This document shows, piece after piece, positions 53,558-62,275 of a stretch of 64,000 nucleotides of DNA (position 1 is the first letter of the stretch; every line of letters starts with the position of its first letter). Position numbers and translations under genes: made by a program. Location: NCBI RefSeq assembly GCF_041537925.1, contig NZ_JBGOSH010000001.1:682001-746000 (forward strand), given 5' to 3'. The notes beneath the pieces are model-generated. The model ran no database searches. It worked only from the letters and a program-made list of their open reading frames with translations, and was not told where the DNA came from. The DNA comes from Ruegeria_C sp041537925. Lineage in GTDB: Bacteria > Pseudomonadota > Alphaproteobacteria > Rhodobacterales > Rhodobacteraceae.

Positions 53558-54877
53558 ATGAATCTGACCAAGCTGCGTAGTTTTCGCATTGCCGCCTGCG
53601 ATCTGAACGGTCAGATGCGCGGTAAATGGGTGCCCGGCGCCTATGGCGCCAAGCTGGAGAGCGGAGCGTTGCGGATGCCGCTATCGGCGGCGAATGTCGA
53701 TCTTTGGGGTGCCGATATCGCCGACAGTCCGCTGCTGTTCGAAACCGGCGATGCCGATGGCATCTTGCGCCCCACCGAGCGAGGCCCAGTGCCCGTGCCC
53801 TGGGCGCGTGCCGAGACCGCACTGGTGCCAATGGTGCTGCACAACGAGGATGGCACGCCCTTTGACGGCGACCCGCGCCATGCGCTGGCGCGGGTGCTGG
53901 GCGGTTTTGACGCGCGCGGCTGGACGGTTCTGGCCGCCACCGAGCTGGAATTCACGCTGGTTGATGCCAGCGGGGATACTTTGCGCCCGCCGCTCAACCC
54001 ACTGACCGGCCAACGACTGGAAAGCCCTGCGGTGTTGTCCCTGGCCGAAATGGACGGGTTCGAAGGGTACTTCAACGATCTCTACGACGCCTGTGCGGTC
54101 ATGGATATTCCGGCGCAGGCAGGGATATCGGAAAGCGGCATAGGCCAATTCGAAGTCAACCTGACCCATCAGGACGCGATGTGCTGCGCCGACGATACCT
54201 GGCTGTTCAAGACGCTGGCGCGCGGGTTGGCGCGCAAGCACGGTTATGCCGCCAGCTTCATGGCCAAACCGTATGCCGAGGACGCGGGCAACGGGATGCA
54301 TGTGCATTTCTCGGTTCTGGATCGCGACGGGCGCAACATCTTCGACGATGGCGGCCCCGAGGGCACAGACACGTTGCGCCATGCGGTGGCGGGCTGTCTG
54401 GCGGCGGCCCCGGCCTCTAGCCTGATCTTCGCGCCGCATGGCAATTCCTATGACCGGCTGGTCCCCGGCGCACACGCGCCCACCGGCCTCTGCTGGGCCT
54501 ATGAGAACCGCACTGCGGCCATCCGTATACCCGGCGGCCCACCCGCCGCGCGCCGGATCGAACATCGTGTGGCCGGGGCCGATATCAACCCCTATCTGCT
54601 GCTCTCTGCCCTGCTCGGCGCAACGCTGAGCGGAATGGAAGACCGGATGCAGCCCCCCACACCCATTTCCGGCAATGCTTATGAGATCGCCGGTCTACCG
54701 CAGCTCTGCACCTCGCTCGGGGAGGCTGTGACCCAATTCGAAAGTGACCCGATGATCGCTCGGATTTTTGCACCTGACCTGATCCGCAACCTGTGCCTGA
54801 CCAAACGGCAGGAGATTGCCGGCTTTGCGGCCCGCCCGCCCGAATCCCATTGGCGCAGCTATGTGGAAAGCGTTTGA
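53558..54877 (+). CDS. PuuA-like glutamine synthetase family protein, copy 1
   Basis: 439 residues with the glutamine-synthetase catalytic fold: metal-site TELEFTLVD, GNGMHVHFSV, the ATP-site FAPHGNSYDRL and the Arg in ENRTAAIRIPGG, then EHRVAGADINPYLLL. It lacks the adenylylation-type C-terminus of GlnA and fits gamma-glutamyl-amine ligases (PuuA and relatives). It is probably a ligase joining glutamate to the imported substrate; which amine is unknown. Confidence 0.9.
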   Translation: MNLTKLRSFRIAACDLNGQMRGKWVPGAYGAKLESGALRMPLSAANVDLWGADIADSPLLFETGDADGILRPTERGPVPVPWARAETALVPMVLHNEDGTPFDGDPRHALARVLGGFDARGWTVLAATELEFTLVDASGDTLRPPLNPLTGQRLESPAVLSLAEMDGFEGYFNDLYDACAVMDIPAQAGISESGIGQFEVNLTHQDAMCCADDTWLFKTLARGLARKHGYAASFMAKPYAEDAGNGMHVHFSVLDRDGRNIFDDGGPEGTDTLRHAVAGCLAAAPASSLIFAPHGNSYDRLVPGAHAPTGLCWAYENRTAAIRIPGGPPAARRIEHRVAGADINPYLLLSALLGATLSGMEDRMQPPTPISGNAYEIAGLPQLCTSLGEAVTQFESDPMIARIFAPDLIRNLCLTKRQEIAGFAARPPESHWRSYVESV

Positions 54878-54934
54878 TCCCTTGCCAGCAAATTGACGCT
54901 CCACTACCGTCGGGCCAATCTCAATCGGTGACTT

Positions 54935-55618
54935 ATGAAAATCGGACTACTGCAGGCTGGGCATCTGGCGGATACGCTTGTCGAAACCTATGGCGACTAT
55001 GACCGGCTCTACCCCGCGCTTCTGAAAAATCAGGGCTTTGACTTTGTCTCTTACCCCGTGGTTGATGGAGTGTTTCCAGACGATCCCGGCGCTGCCGATG
55101 GCTGGCTGATCTCGGGCTCGCGCCACGGAGCCTATGAGGATCACAATTGGATACCGCCGCTGGAGCAACTGATCCGCGACATCCATGACAGTGGCGTGCC
55201 GCTGGTTGGCATCTGTTTCGGCCACCAGATTATCGCGCAGGCGCTTGGCGGCACGGTCGAGAAATACGACGGCGGCTGGGCGATCGGCCCCACCGATTAT
55301 GCCGCGGATGACGGCACTCTGACGCTGAATGCCTGGCATCAGGATCAGGTCACGCGCCGCCCCGACGGCGCGCGCCTAACGGCCAGCAACGCCTTCTGCG
55401 AAAACGCCATGCTGACATATGGCGACCGGATCTGGACCATTCAGGCGCATCCCGAGTTCGAGAACGACTTCATCCACGACCTGATGGAAGCACGCGGGCG
55501 CGGCGTCGTGCCCGACCCGATACTGGACGCGGCCGAAACGCGGCTGAGCGACCCCATCGACAACAGCACAATTGCGCAGCGTATTGGCGCATTCTTTCGC
55601 GTAGCGAGGACCTCATGA
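54935..55618 (+). CDS. Class I glutamine amidotransferase-like protein
   Basis: 227-residue GATase1 domain protein with the catalytic Cys in LVGICFGHQIIAQALGG and the His-Glu pair in IQAHPEFEND. It is not fused to a synthetase. Between two PuuA-like genes it could hydrolyse a gamma-glutamyl product, as PuuD does, but its fold (GMP-synthase type) differs from PuuD. It overlaps the next gene by 4 bases. Confidence 0.9.
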   Translation: MKIGLLQAGHLADTLVETYGDYDRLYPALLKNQGFDFVSYPVVDGVFPDDPGAADGWLISGSRHGAYEDHNWIPPLEQLIRDIHDSGVPLVGICFGHQIIAQALGGTVEKYDGGWAIGPTDYAADDGTLTLNAWHQDQVTRRPDGARLTASNAFCENAMLTYGDRIWTIQAHPEFENDFIHDLMEARGRGVVPDPILDAAETRLSDPIDNSTIAQRIGAFFRVARTS

Positions 55619-56973
55619 GCGACTGGACCAAAAACCTTCCCGACGCTGCGCGCGCCTATCTGGACGGGCGCAGGCTGGACGAGGTGGAGTGCATCATCTC
55701 GGACCTGCCCGGCATTGCGCGCGGCAAGGCGGTGCCCGCGTCGAAATTCGCAAAGCAAGACTATTTCCACCTGCCCGACAGCATCTTTTACCAGACCATC
55801 ACGGGGGACTGGGGCGAAGCGGCGGATGAGGACGGGTTCATCGAAAAGGACATGATCCTGAAACCGGACATGTCCACCGCCACCGCCGCGCCCTGGACCG
55901 GCGACTGGACCCTACAGGTCATCCACGACGCCTATGACAGAGACGGCAACGCAATTCCCTGCAGCCCCCGTAATGTGCTCAAACGCGTGGTCGACATGTA
56001 CCACAAGAAGGGCTGGAAACCGGTTGTCGCGCCGGAGATGGAGTTCTTTCTGGTCGCCCGCAACCTCGACCCCGCTCATGAGATCAAGCCGATGATGGGT
56101 CGCTCGGGCCGCCCCGCCGCCGCCCGTCAGGCCTATTCGATGACGGCGGTGGACGAATTCGGACCAGTGATCGACGACATCTATGATTTTGCCGAGGCAC
56201 AGGGTTTTGAGATCGATGGAATCACCCAGGAAGGCGGTGCTGGCCAGTTGGAAATCAACCTGCGCCATGGCGACCCGGTGAAGCTGGCCGACGAGGTGTT
56301 CTACTTCAAACGCCTGATCCGCGAGGCCGCGCTGCGCCATGACTGTTTCGCAACCTTCATGGCCAAGCCGATCGCCAATGAGCCCGGCTCGGCCATGCAT
56401 ATCCACCACTCGCTGATCGACATGGAGACCGGCAAGAATGTCTTTTCGGGTCCGCAAGGGGGAGAGACGGACGCCTTCTATCACTTCATCGCCGGGCTGC
56501 AGAACCATCTGCCCGCCGCTCTTGCGGTGATGGCGCCTTATGTGAACTCCTACCGCCGCTACGTGAAGGATCAGGCAGCGCCGATCAATCTTGAGTGGGC
56601 GCGCGACAACCGCACCACCGGCATCCGCGTGCCGCTGTCGGGACCTGAAAGCCGGCGGGTGGAAAACCGTATCGCCGGGATGGATTGTAACCCCTATCTG
56701 GGCATTGCGGTCTCGCTGGCCTGCGGCTATCTGGGTCTGACCCAGCAAGAACGCCCCCGACGCCAGTTCTATGGCGATGCCTATGAGGGCGACGGCGATA
56801 TTCCGCAGGTGATGGGACAGGCGCTGGACCTTTTTGATCAGGCCGAGGCGCTACATCAGGTGCTGGGCCCGGACTTTGCCCGGGTCTATGGCATCGTGAA
56901 ACGCTCGGAATACGAAGAGTTCCTGCAGGTCATCTCGCCCTGGGAACGCGAGCACCTGCTTCTGAACGTCTGA
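55615..56973 (+). CDS. PuuA-like glutamine synthetase family protein, copy 2
   Basis: 452-residue relative of the gene at 53558. Motifs: VVAPEMEFFLVARNL, GSAMHIHHSLID, VNSYRRYVKDQAAPINLEWA, RDNRTTGIRVPLSGP and ENRIAGMDCNPYLGIA. The differences from copy 1 at the substrate side (APINLEWA against TGLCWAYE) suggest the two use different amines or act on successive steps. Confidence 0.92.
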   Translation: MSDWTKNLPDAARAYLDGRRLDEVECIISDLPGIARGKAVPASKFAKQDYFHLPDSIFYQTITGDWGEAADEDGFIEKDMILKPDMSTATAAPWTGDWTLQVIHDAYDRDGNAIPCSPRNVLKRVVDMYHKKGWKPVVAPEMEFFLVARNLDPAHEIKPMMGRSGRPAAARQAYSMTAVDEFGPVIDDIYDFAEAQGFEIDGITQEGGAGQLEINLRHGDPVKLADEVFYFKRLIREAALRHDCFATFMAKPIANEPGSAMHIHHSLIDMETGKNVFSGPQGGETDAFYHFIAGLQNHLPAALAVMAPYVNSYRRYVKDQAAPINLEWARDNRTTGIRVPLSGPESRRVENRIAGMDCNPYLGIAVSLACGYLGLTQQERPRRQFYGDAYEGDGDIPQVMGQALDLFDQAEALHQVLGPDFARVYGIVKRSEYEEFLQVISPWEREHLLLNV

Positions 56974-57095
56974 ACCGCGAACCGGCCTTCAGTGAAAGAA
57001 TGGTGAATTTTCGCCACCCTGCCGCGAAGGGTCTTGGCACGTCGATCCTTTAGTTTTATGTTTTTGAAAAAGTACATTAAGTAAGGCCAAATGTG

Positions 57096-58307
57096 ATGCA
57101 GGCTCCCAACGTCCACGAAGCTGAACCCATTCCAGCAGCAGCCCGAGACGCGATCGACGCGCTTCTGAAATCGGGCGACCTGTTTCGCTACACCGCACCG
57201 CAAGACGCGCCAGTGTCTCTGCTTGAGGCGGAATTTGCCGAATTGCTGGGATCAAAATACGCGCTGGCGGTTTCGTCCTGCTCGGCGGCGCTGTTCCTGT
57301 CGCTCAAGGCGCTGGACCTGCCGCGTGACGCGCGGGTGCTGATCCCGGGCTTTACGTTTGCCGCTGTTCCCTCTTCGGTGGTGCATGCCGACTGCATTCC
57401 GGTACTGTGTGAGGTTGGTGAGAACTACCGCATCGATCTGGCCGATTTCGAGACCAAGCTGAACAGCGTGCAGGCTGTCATCATCAGCCATATGCGGGGC
57501 CATACCTCGGACATGGACGCGATCATGACGCTCTGCGATGCGCGCGGCATTCCGGTGGTCGAGGACGCGGCCCACTCGCTGGGCACAACATGGCATGACG
57601 GCAATATCGGCACCATAGGCAAATTGGGCTGTTTCTCGTTCCAGTCCTACAAGATGATCAACGCGGGCGAAGGCGGCATCCTAATAACCGATGATGCCGA
57701 TCTGGTCGCCCGCGCCGTCATCATGTCCGGCGCTTATGAGCATAACTGGCAAAAACACAAAGGCCCGCATGGCGAAAACGCGCCCGATCTGGAACAAGCC
57801 TTTGCCCGCTGGCAGAACAAGCTGCCGCTTTATAACCTGCGGATGAGCAATCTGAGCGCGGTTGTGATCCGCCCACAATTGCCGGAACTTGCGCGGCGGG
57901 TGCGCGACGGTCTGGCCAATCACGATCATGTGGCCGCGCAGTTGAATGTCTCGCCCCATATTGACGTGCCCGCGCCACTGGTGCCCGAGAAACGGGCGCC
58001 GGATTCGATTCAGTTCAATCTCGTGGGCCTGGATGATGCGCAAACCCGCGCCTTTGCCGCCGCCGCCGCCACGCGCGGGGTCAAGGTGCAGGTGTTTGGC
58101 CTGAGCGAGGACAATGCCCGTGCCTTCTGGAACTGGCAGTTCCTGCCCGAACAGGTCGAGTTGCCGCAAACCCGCGCCATGCTGATGCGCGCCTGCGATG
58201 TGCGCCTGCCGGTCCGCCTGACCCGAGACGAGCTTGACTTGATCGCGGATATCCTGCTGGCCGCGATGGAAGATGCCACCGGCCCCCTGCGCGCCTACGG
58301 CACCTGA
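57096..58307 (+). CDS. DegT/DnrJ/EryC1 family aminotransferase-like protein
   Basis: 403-residue PLP-fold protein. The PLP Lys lies in CFSFQSYKMINAGEGGILIT; other family blocks are ALAVSSCSAALFLSLKAL, PGFTFAAVPSSVVHAD and VVEDAAHSLGTTW. The ATG at 57096 follows AAGG. The 120 bases upstream are AT-rich and probably hold its own promoter. Members usually make amino sugars, but no sugar genes are nearby; an amine-related role with the preceding run is a guess. Confidence 0.88.
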   Translation: MQAPNVHEAEPIPAAARDAIDALLKSGDLFRYTAPQDAPVSLLEAEFAELLGSKYALAVSSCSAALFLSLKALDLPRDARVLIPGFTFAAVPSSVVHADCIPVLCEVGENYRIDLADFETKLNSVQAVIISHMRGHTSDMDAIMTLCDARGIPVVEDAAHSLGTTWHDGNIGTIGKLGCFSFQSYKMINAGEGGILITDDADLVARAVIMSGAYEHNWQKHKGPHGENAPDLEQAFARWQNKLPLYNLRMSNLSAVVIRPQLPELARRVRDGLANHDHVAAQLNVSPHIDVPAPLVPEKRAPDSIQFNLVGLDDAQTRAFAAAAATRGVKVQVFGLSEDNARAFWNWQFLPEQVELPQTRAMLMRACDVRLPVRLTRDELDLIADILLAAMEDATGPLRAYGT

Positions 58308-59080
58308 TCGCGGGCACGTTGCAGTCCACGCTCGAACATTTGGCTGCCCAGAAACACGCCGCGCGCGCCATCTGCTGTGGCACGGCCCTTCGACAAGATG
58401 CCCACCACCTCAGGTCCCACGGGGCCATCTATCAGAAGTGGTGCGCCGGAATCGCCCTGCATGATCGGGCAATCCAATAGCGCAACCTCGCGCAACTGGC
58501 GCGGTGCCTGAGGCTCGCAGGGTCCCGCTCGGCTCAGCACATGGGGTCGCAGGCCGGAATAGCCCGCTACATAGAGGGCCGCGACGGGGCGTGTGGGATC
58601 GGCGATTGGCAAGGTTCCGACCTGCTGGCCGATCGGGTCCTTCAAGATCAGCACTGCCCAATCAGCGATGGTCATCGGAGCAAAGTTGCGGCTCTGCACG
58701 TCCTGGCCCGGATCAGTCACATAGTCCGACACCTCGGACACCGCCTGCGCTGCGCCCTTCTGGTAACCGGCAACGAAACGGATGCTAGTGGGTGGTATCC
58801 AGCGTTTACGCGCGCCGTTATACAGACAATGCGCCGCCGTCAGAACCAGCCGGTCAGCGACCAGCACACCAGTGCAGTGCTGGCGGATATCGGTGCTGGC
58901 GAAATTGACCCGTCCGATCGCGCGCCAAGGCGCGCTGGCCGCGTCCAGCACCGGCCGTTCACGGATTGGCGCGCAGTCGCGCGCCAGATCGGGGCCCAGC
59001 AGGCACAGGCTTTGCGCCTCGGAACTTCCCGAGGTGACAACAAGCGCGAATGCCCCCGCAAGCAGGCGCATCACGGGCAT
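58295..59080 (-). CDS. Exported trypsin-like serine protease
   Basis: 261 residues with a signal peptide (about 1-22, ending SSEAQ) and the complete S1 triad: His in LVLTAAHCLYN, Asp in IADWAVLILKD, Ser in MQGDSGAPLL. Cys pairs (QHC/AHC, GPC/LDC) fit disulfides. It contrasts with the inactive relative at 5847-7574. Its end overlaps the aminotransferase gene by 13 bases. Confidence 0.88.
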   Translation of the reverse strand: MPVMRLLAGAFALVVTSGSSEAQSLCLLGPDLARDCAPIRERPVLDAASAPWRAIGRVNFASTDIRQHCTGVLVADRLVLTAAHCLYNGARKRWIPPTSIRFVAGYQKGAAQAVSEVSDYVTDPGQDVQSRNFAPMTIADWAVLILKDPIGQQVGTLPIADPTRPVAALYVAGYSGLRPHVLSRAGPCEPQAPRQLREVALLDCPIMQGDSGAPLLIDGPVGPEVVGILSKGRATADGARGVFLGSQMFERGLQRARDQVP

Positions 59081-59081
59081 G

Positions 59082-59630
59082 TCAGCTAAGTTTCGAAAGC
59101 TTTTGCTGAAGCTCGGCCAGTTGCTTCTTGATCTCGTCCAGATCTTCGCCGGGGGCCTCTTCGGCGTCCTGGTCCGGAGCGGACCAGTTGCCGGACAATC
59201 CGCCGGTCATCGCTTTGAGGAAGGCCTCCTGCTGGGCCTTGAGCGCGTCAAAGCCCGGGATCTGTGTCATCGGGTTCATGGCGTTCATGTTCTTCACGAC
59301 CTTCGCCTGGCTTTCGCGCAGCATGTCGAACGAGCTTTGCAGGAATTGCGGCATCATCCCGCCACCTGGCAGCATGTAGCTGCGCACAAGATCATTCAGC
59401 ACATTGACCGGCAGCACATTCTCGCCCCTGCTTTCATGCTCGGCGATGATTTGCAGGAGGTATTGCCGGGTCAGGTCGTCGCCAGATTTGAGATCGACAA
59501 TCTGGACCTCGCGCCCATCGCGGATGAAGCCTGCGATATCTTCCAGCGTGACATAGTCGCTGGTTTCAGTGTTGTAGAGCCTGCGGCTGGCATACCGCTT
59601 GATCAGCAACGGTTTTTCCTGTTCGGCCAC
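59082..59630 (-). CDS. phaR: Polyhydroxyalkanoate synthesis repressor PhaR
   Basis: 182-residue regulator that binds DNA and PHA granules and represses phasin and synthase genes until polymer forms. The N-terminal domain is LLIKRYASRRLYNTETSDYV with ITE-like DLKSGDDLTRQYL. A C-terminal coiled coil (LDEIKKQLAELQQKLSKL) ends it. I chose the GTG at 59630 because GGAGGG stands before it; longer frames reach 59750 but run through the phaP terminator. Confidence 0.95.
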   Translation of the reverse strand: MAEQEKPLLIKRYASRRLYNTETSDYVTLEDIAGFIRDGREVQIVDLKSGDDLTRQYLLQIIAEHESRGENVLPVNVLNDLVRSYMLPGGGMMPQFLQSSFDMLRESQAKVVKNMNAMNPMTQIPGFDALKAQQEAFLKAMTGGLSGNWSAPDQDAEEAPGEDLDEIKKQLAELQQKLSKLS

Positions 59631-59710
59631 CCATATCCCTCCCCGGTATTGGTGCAATGCAGCAAAGACTATGCGAGCGCAGCAGAAAAGGAAAGTGTCC
59701 GTCTGGACAC

Positions 59711-59744
59711 AAAAAAGGGCAGGTCTTACGACCTGCCCAAAAAA
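59711..59744 (-). terminator. Intrinsic terminator of phaP
   Basis: GGGCAGGTC and GACCTGCCC form a 9-bp stem with a TTAC/GTAA loop, flanked by A and T runs on both sides, so it can work in both directions. It lies between the phaP stop and phaR. Confidence 0.92.
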
Positions 59745-59787
59745 TTGCACCTAAATGGGAGGAAAGGGCGCAATTTGTCGTCGGCGA

Positions 59788-60231
59788 TTACTTCGCGCCT
59801 GCTTTCTTGGCAGCAGTGGTCACGTCGTTGGTCGCTTTTTTCACGGCGGCGGTTGCATCTTCGGTGATGTCTTTGCCAGCAGCCATCAGCAGCTCGACGG
59901 TGTCCATCTGTACTTTCTTTGCAACTTCAGCGTAGGCAGCCAGGTTTTCAGCAGCAACTTCGGCCGAGGAAGAGGCGAAGTCGGTTGCGGCTTTGGCGTA
60001 GTCTGCCGGCTCTGCCTTGGCTTTGGAATAGTCGCCCATCTTGGCCAGGGTGTCCTTGGTCCACTTGCTGGAGATCTCAGCCGACTTTTCAGCCGCTTCC
60101 AGAGCAACACCCGAGAGCTTTTCGCTCAGGTTAGTGGTGGTTTTGAAGGCGTCCTGGAAGGCAGCGGTGTCAACCGGGAAAGCACCCATTGCGTCTTTGA
60201 AGATGGTGGTGAAGTCTTGCGAATTTGCCAT
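59788..60231 (-). CDS. phaP: Phasin
   Basis: 147-residue granule-coating protein, nearly all amphipathic helix rich in Ala and Lys, starting MANSQDFTTIFKDAMGAFPV. Phasin features include TKDTLAKMGDYSKAKA and AAYAEVAKKVQMDTVELL. The ATG at 60231 follows AGGATTGAG. Two PhaR palindromes lie 67-106 bases upstream, consistent with repression by PhaR. Confidence 0.93.
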   Translation of the reverse strand: MANSQDFTTIFKDAMGAFPVDTAAFQDAFKTTTNLSEKLSGVALEAAEKSAEISSKWTKDTLAKMGDYSKAKAEPADYAKAATDFASSSAEVAAENLAAYAEVAKKVQMDTVELLMAAGKDITEDATAAVKKATNDVTTAAKKAGAK

Positions 60232-60297
60232 TGTCTCAATCCTAGTTACCGGGTACGGGCCCACCCCGTTTCCTTCGGCTTGAGACGAATATGTATG

Positions 60298-60308
60298 CTG
60301 CGTCGCAG
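60298..60308. promoter_or_regulatory. PhaR operator 1 upstream of phaP
   Basis: CTGCGTCGCAG matches the CTGC-N3-4-GCAG target of Paracoccus PhaR and is the core of a longer perfect palindrome, TGCTGCG-T-CGCAGCA (60296-60310). Confidence 0.78.
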
Positions 60309-60326
60309 CATTGCAAGAAGAATTTG

Positions 60327-60337
60327 CTGCGGCGCAG
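60327..60337. promoter_or_regulatory. PhaR operator 2 upstream of phaP
   Basis: CTGCGGCGCAG, a second CTGC-N3-GCAG palindrome, centred 29 bases from operator 1, in the AT-rich spacer between phaP and the end of phaC. Confidence 0.78.
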
Positions 60338-60362
60338 AATAATATTTTATTTCACATGAAAA

Positions 60363-62165
60363 TCAGAGCTTTGCGGAGACTTTCACATAGGATCCGGGGG
60401 CCGGCCCCAGCGATTTATGCGTCGAATCGCCAGGAATTCTGGCCGGAACCTGTTTGCCAGACCGCTTTTTCAGCCACGCCTCCCACAGCGGCCACCAGGA
60501 ACCCTTGTTGTATTTCGCCGCCTTCATCCAGCCCTCGTGATCGGGTTTCAGATCGGCATTGGTATAATGGCCGTATTTGTCCTTACTGGGCGGGTTGACG
60601 ATACCAGCAATGTGACCCGACTCCGAAACCACGAAAGTCTTCGAGCGCGACCCCATCAACTGCACGCCACGATAGCAGTCTTTCCAGGCGGCGATGTGGT
60701 CGGTTTCGCAGGTGATCGCCATCAGCGGAACCGTCACGTCGCGCACATGTAATGTGTGACCCATCAGTTCGATCCCGGTCGTGGTGAACTCGTTGCGCTG
60801 GCAGAGGCCGCGCAGATACTCGACCGCCATCTTCGCGGGCAGGTTCGCCCCGTCCCCGTTCCAGTAGAGCAGATCAAAGGCCGGTGGCGTCTCGCCCATC
60901 ATATAGTTGCGGATGGCAGGTGAATAAATCAGATCGCGCGATCGCAGATAGGAAAATGTGCGTGCCATGATGAAGGATCGCAAAACGCCCTGAGTATTCA
61001 CCTCTTCTTCGATTGCATCGATGAAATCGTCCTGCAGGAACGGTGTGAACTCGCCCTGATCCGAGAAATCCGTCAGCGCGGTGAAGAAAGTTGCCGAATT
61101 GACCGAAGTGTCGCCGCGCTGCTTAAGCAGCGACAAGGTCAGGCCGAGCGTTGTGCCCGCGATACAATAGCCGACCGCGTTCACCTGCTTGACGCCACAG
61201 ATTTCTTTGACGTTCTCAATTGCAGTCAGGAACCCGTCCTGAATATAATCCTCCATGCCGACATCGGACAGCGACCGGTCCGGATTGACCCAGCTGACCA
61301 CAAACAGCGTATAGCCCTGCTCGGTCACCCATTTGATCAGACTGTTCTGCGCCTTGAGGTCGAGGATATAGAATTTGTTGATCCAGGGCGGAAACAGGAC
61401 AATGGGCGTTTCGTGCACCGTCTCTGTGGCCGGGGCGTATTGGATCAGTTCCATCATGCGGTTGCGAAAGACCACCTCTCCTTGCGTGGTCGCGATGTTG
61501 CCACCCAGTTCGAACGCCGACTCGTCCGCCAGCCGCACCGTAAGCTCGCCGTCATTTGCCTCGAGGTCAGAGACGAGGTTCTCAAGCCCCCGGATCAGGG
61601 ATTCCCCTTCGGTCTCGACTGCCTTTTCCAGCGCATCCGGGTTTGTGGCGAGAAAATTGGTCGGCGACATCAGGTCGACGATCTGCTGCGCGAAATAGTT
61701 CAGTCGCCGCCTTTGGACCACGTCGACACCCTCGGCTGTGGAGACCGCCTCTTCGATCGCCTTGGAGGTGGTCAGATACTGTTTCTTGACGAACCGGAAA
61801 TAGGGGCTGGATTTCCACATCGGGTTGGAAAACCGGCGGTCGGTGGGTTCGTCGTCATCCTCTTCCGTTTCGCCTGACAGCAGAGCCTGCTGGGCTTCGG
61901 CAAAGTTCAGAACCGATTTGCTCCAGAACTCAATCTGCTGTTCCAGTATCATGGCAGGGTTCTGCAGCGCCTCGGACAAATAGGACGTTGCTGCCTTTGC
62001 AAAAACTTCTTGATTCGGGCTATCCAGACCGGGATTATGTCCAGACTTATTAGCCATAACCTCAACAAATCGCTTTGACAGATCTTCAACCTTCTCCAGG
62101 TTTTCCTTCAACTTATCAAAGCTTTCTTGCGAAATCTCCGACGGCAGGTCTTCGCTAGTTGTCAT
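60363..62165 (-). CDS. phaC: Class I polyhydroxyalkanoate synthase
   Basis: 600-residue polymerase that builds polyhydroxybutyrate from (R)-3-hydroxyacyl-CoA. The lipase-like box is GYCIAG with the catalytic Cys (VNAVGYCIAGTTLGLT); the Asp and His partners are in TCETDHIAAW and VVSESGHIAGIVNPP. The N-terminal 90 residues are acidic and class I-like. I chose the ATG at 62165, starting MTTSEDLPSE; the upstream frame to 62261 passes through the operator at 62190. Confidence 0.96.
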   Translation of the reverse strand: MTTSEDLPSEISQESFDKLKENLEKVEDLSKRFVEVMANKSGHNPGLDSPNQEVFAKAATSYLSEALQNPAMILEQQIEFWSKSVLNFAEAQQALLSGETEEDDDEPTDRRFSNPMWKSSPYFRFVKKQYLTTSKAIEEAVSTAEGVDVVQRRRLNYFAQQIVDLMSPTNFLATNPDALEKAVETEGESLIRGLENLVSDLEANDGELTVRLADESAFELGGNIATTQGEVVFRNRMMELIQYAPATETVHETPIVLFPPWINKFYILDLKAQNSLIKWVTEQGYTLFVVSWVNPDRSLSDVGMEDYIQDGFLTAIENVKEICGVKQVNAVGYCIAGTTLGLTLSLLKQRGDTSVNSATFFTALTDFSDQGEFTPFLQDDFIDAIEEEVNTQGVLRSFIMARTFSYLRSRDLIYSPAIRNYMMGETPPAFDLLYWNGDGANLPAKMAVEYLRGLCQRNEFTTTGIELMGHTLHVRDVTVPLMAITCETDHIAAWKDCYRGVQLMGSRSKTFVVSESGHIAGIVNPPSKDKYGHYTNADLKPDHEGWMKAAKYNKGSWWPLWEAWLKKRSGKQVPARIPGDSTHKSLGPAPGSYVKVSAKL

Positions 62166-62189
62166 TTTAAGGAATTCCTCATAGTCTCG

Positions 62190-62200
62190 CTGCTGTGCAG
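62190..62200. promoter_or_regulatory. PhaR operator between phaC and phaZ
   Basis: CTGCTGTGCAG, another CTGC-N3-GCAG site, 25 bases upstream of the phaC start and 76 bases before the phaZ start on the other strand, so it could act on one or both. Confidence 0.7.
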
Positions 62201-62275
62201 AATAATGTTCGGCCCGGCAAGGTGCGGAGCGACGCGTTGTCTGGTGCACAAGCCATAGCACAAGAGGTATAGATC

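Noticed and set aside
59631..59700. TGC/GCAG-rich sequence upstream of phaR as a fourth PhaR operator
   Set aside because: It contains TGCAATGCAGC and GCGAGCGCAG but no CTGC-N3-4-GCAG palindrome, so autoregulation is possible but not supported by the site.
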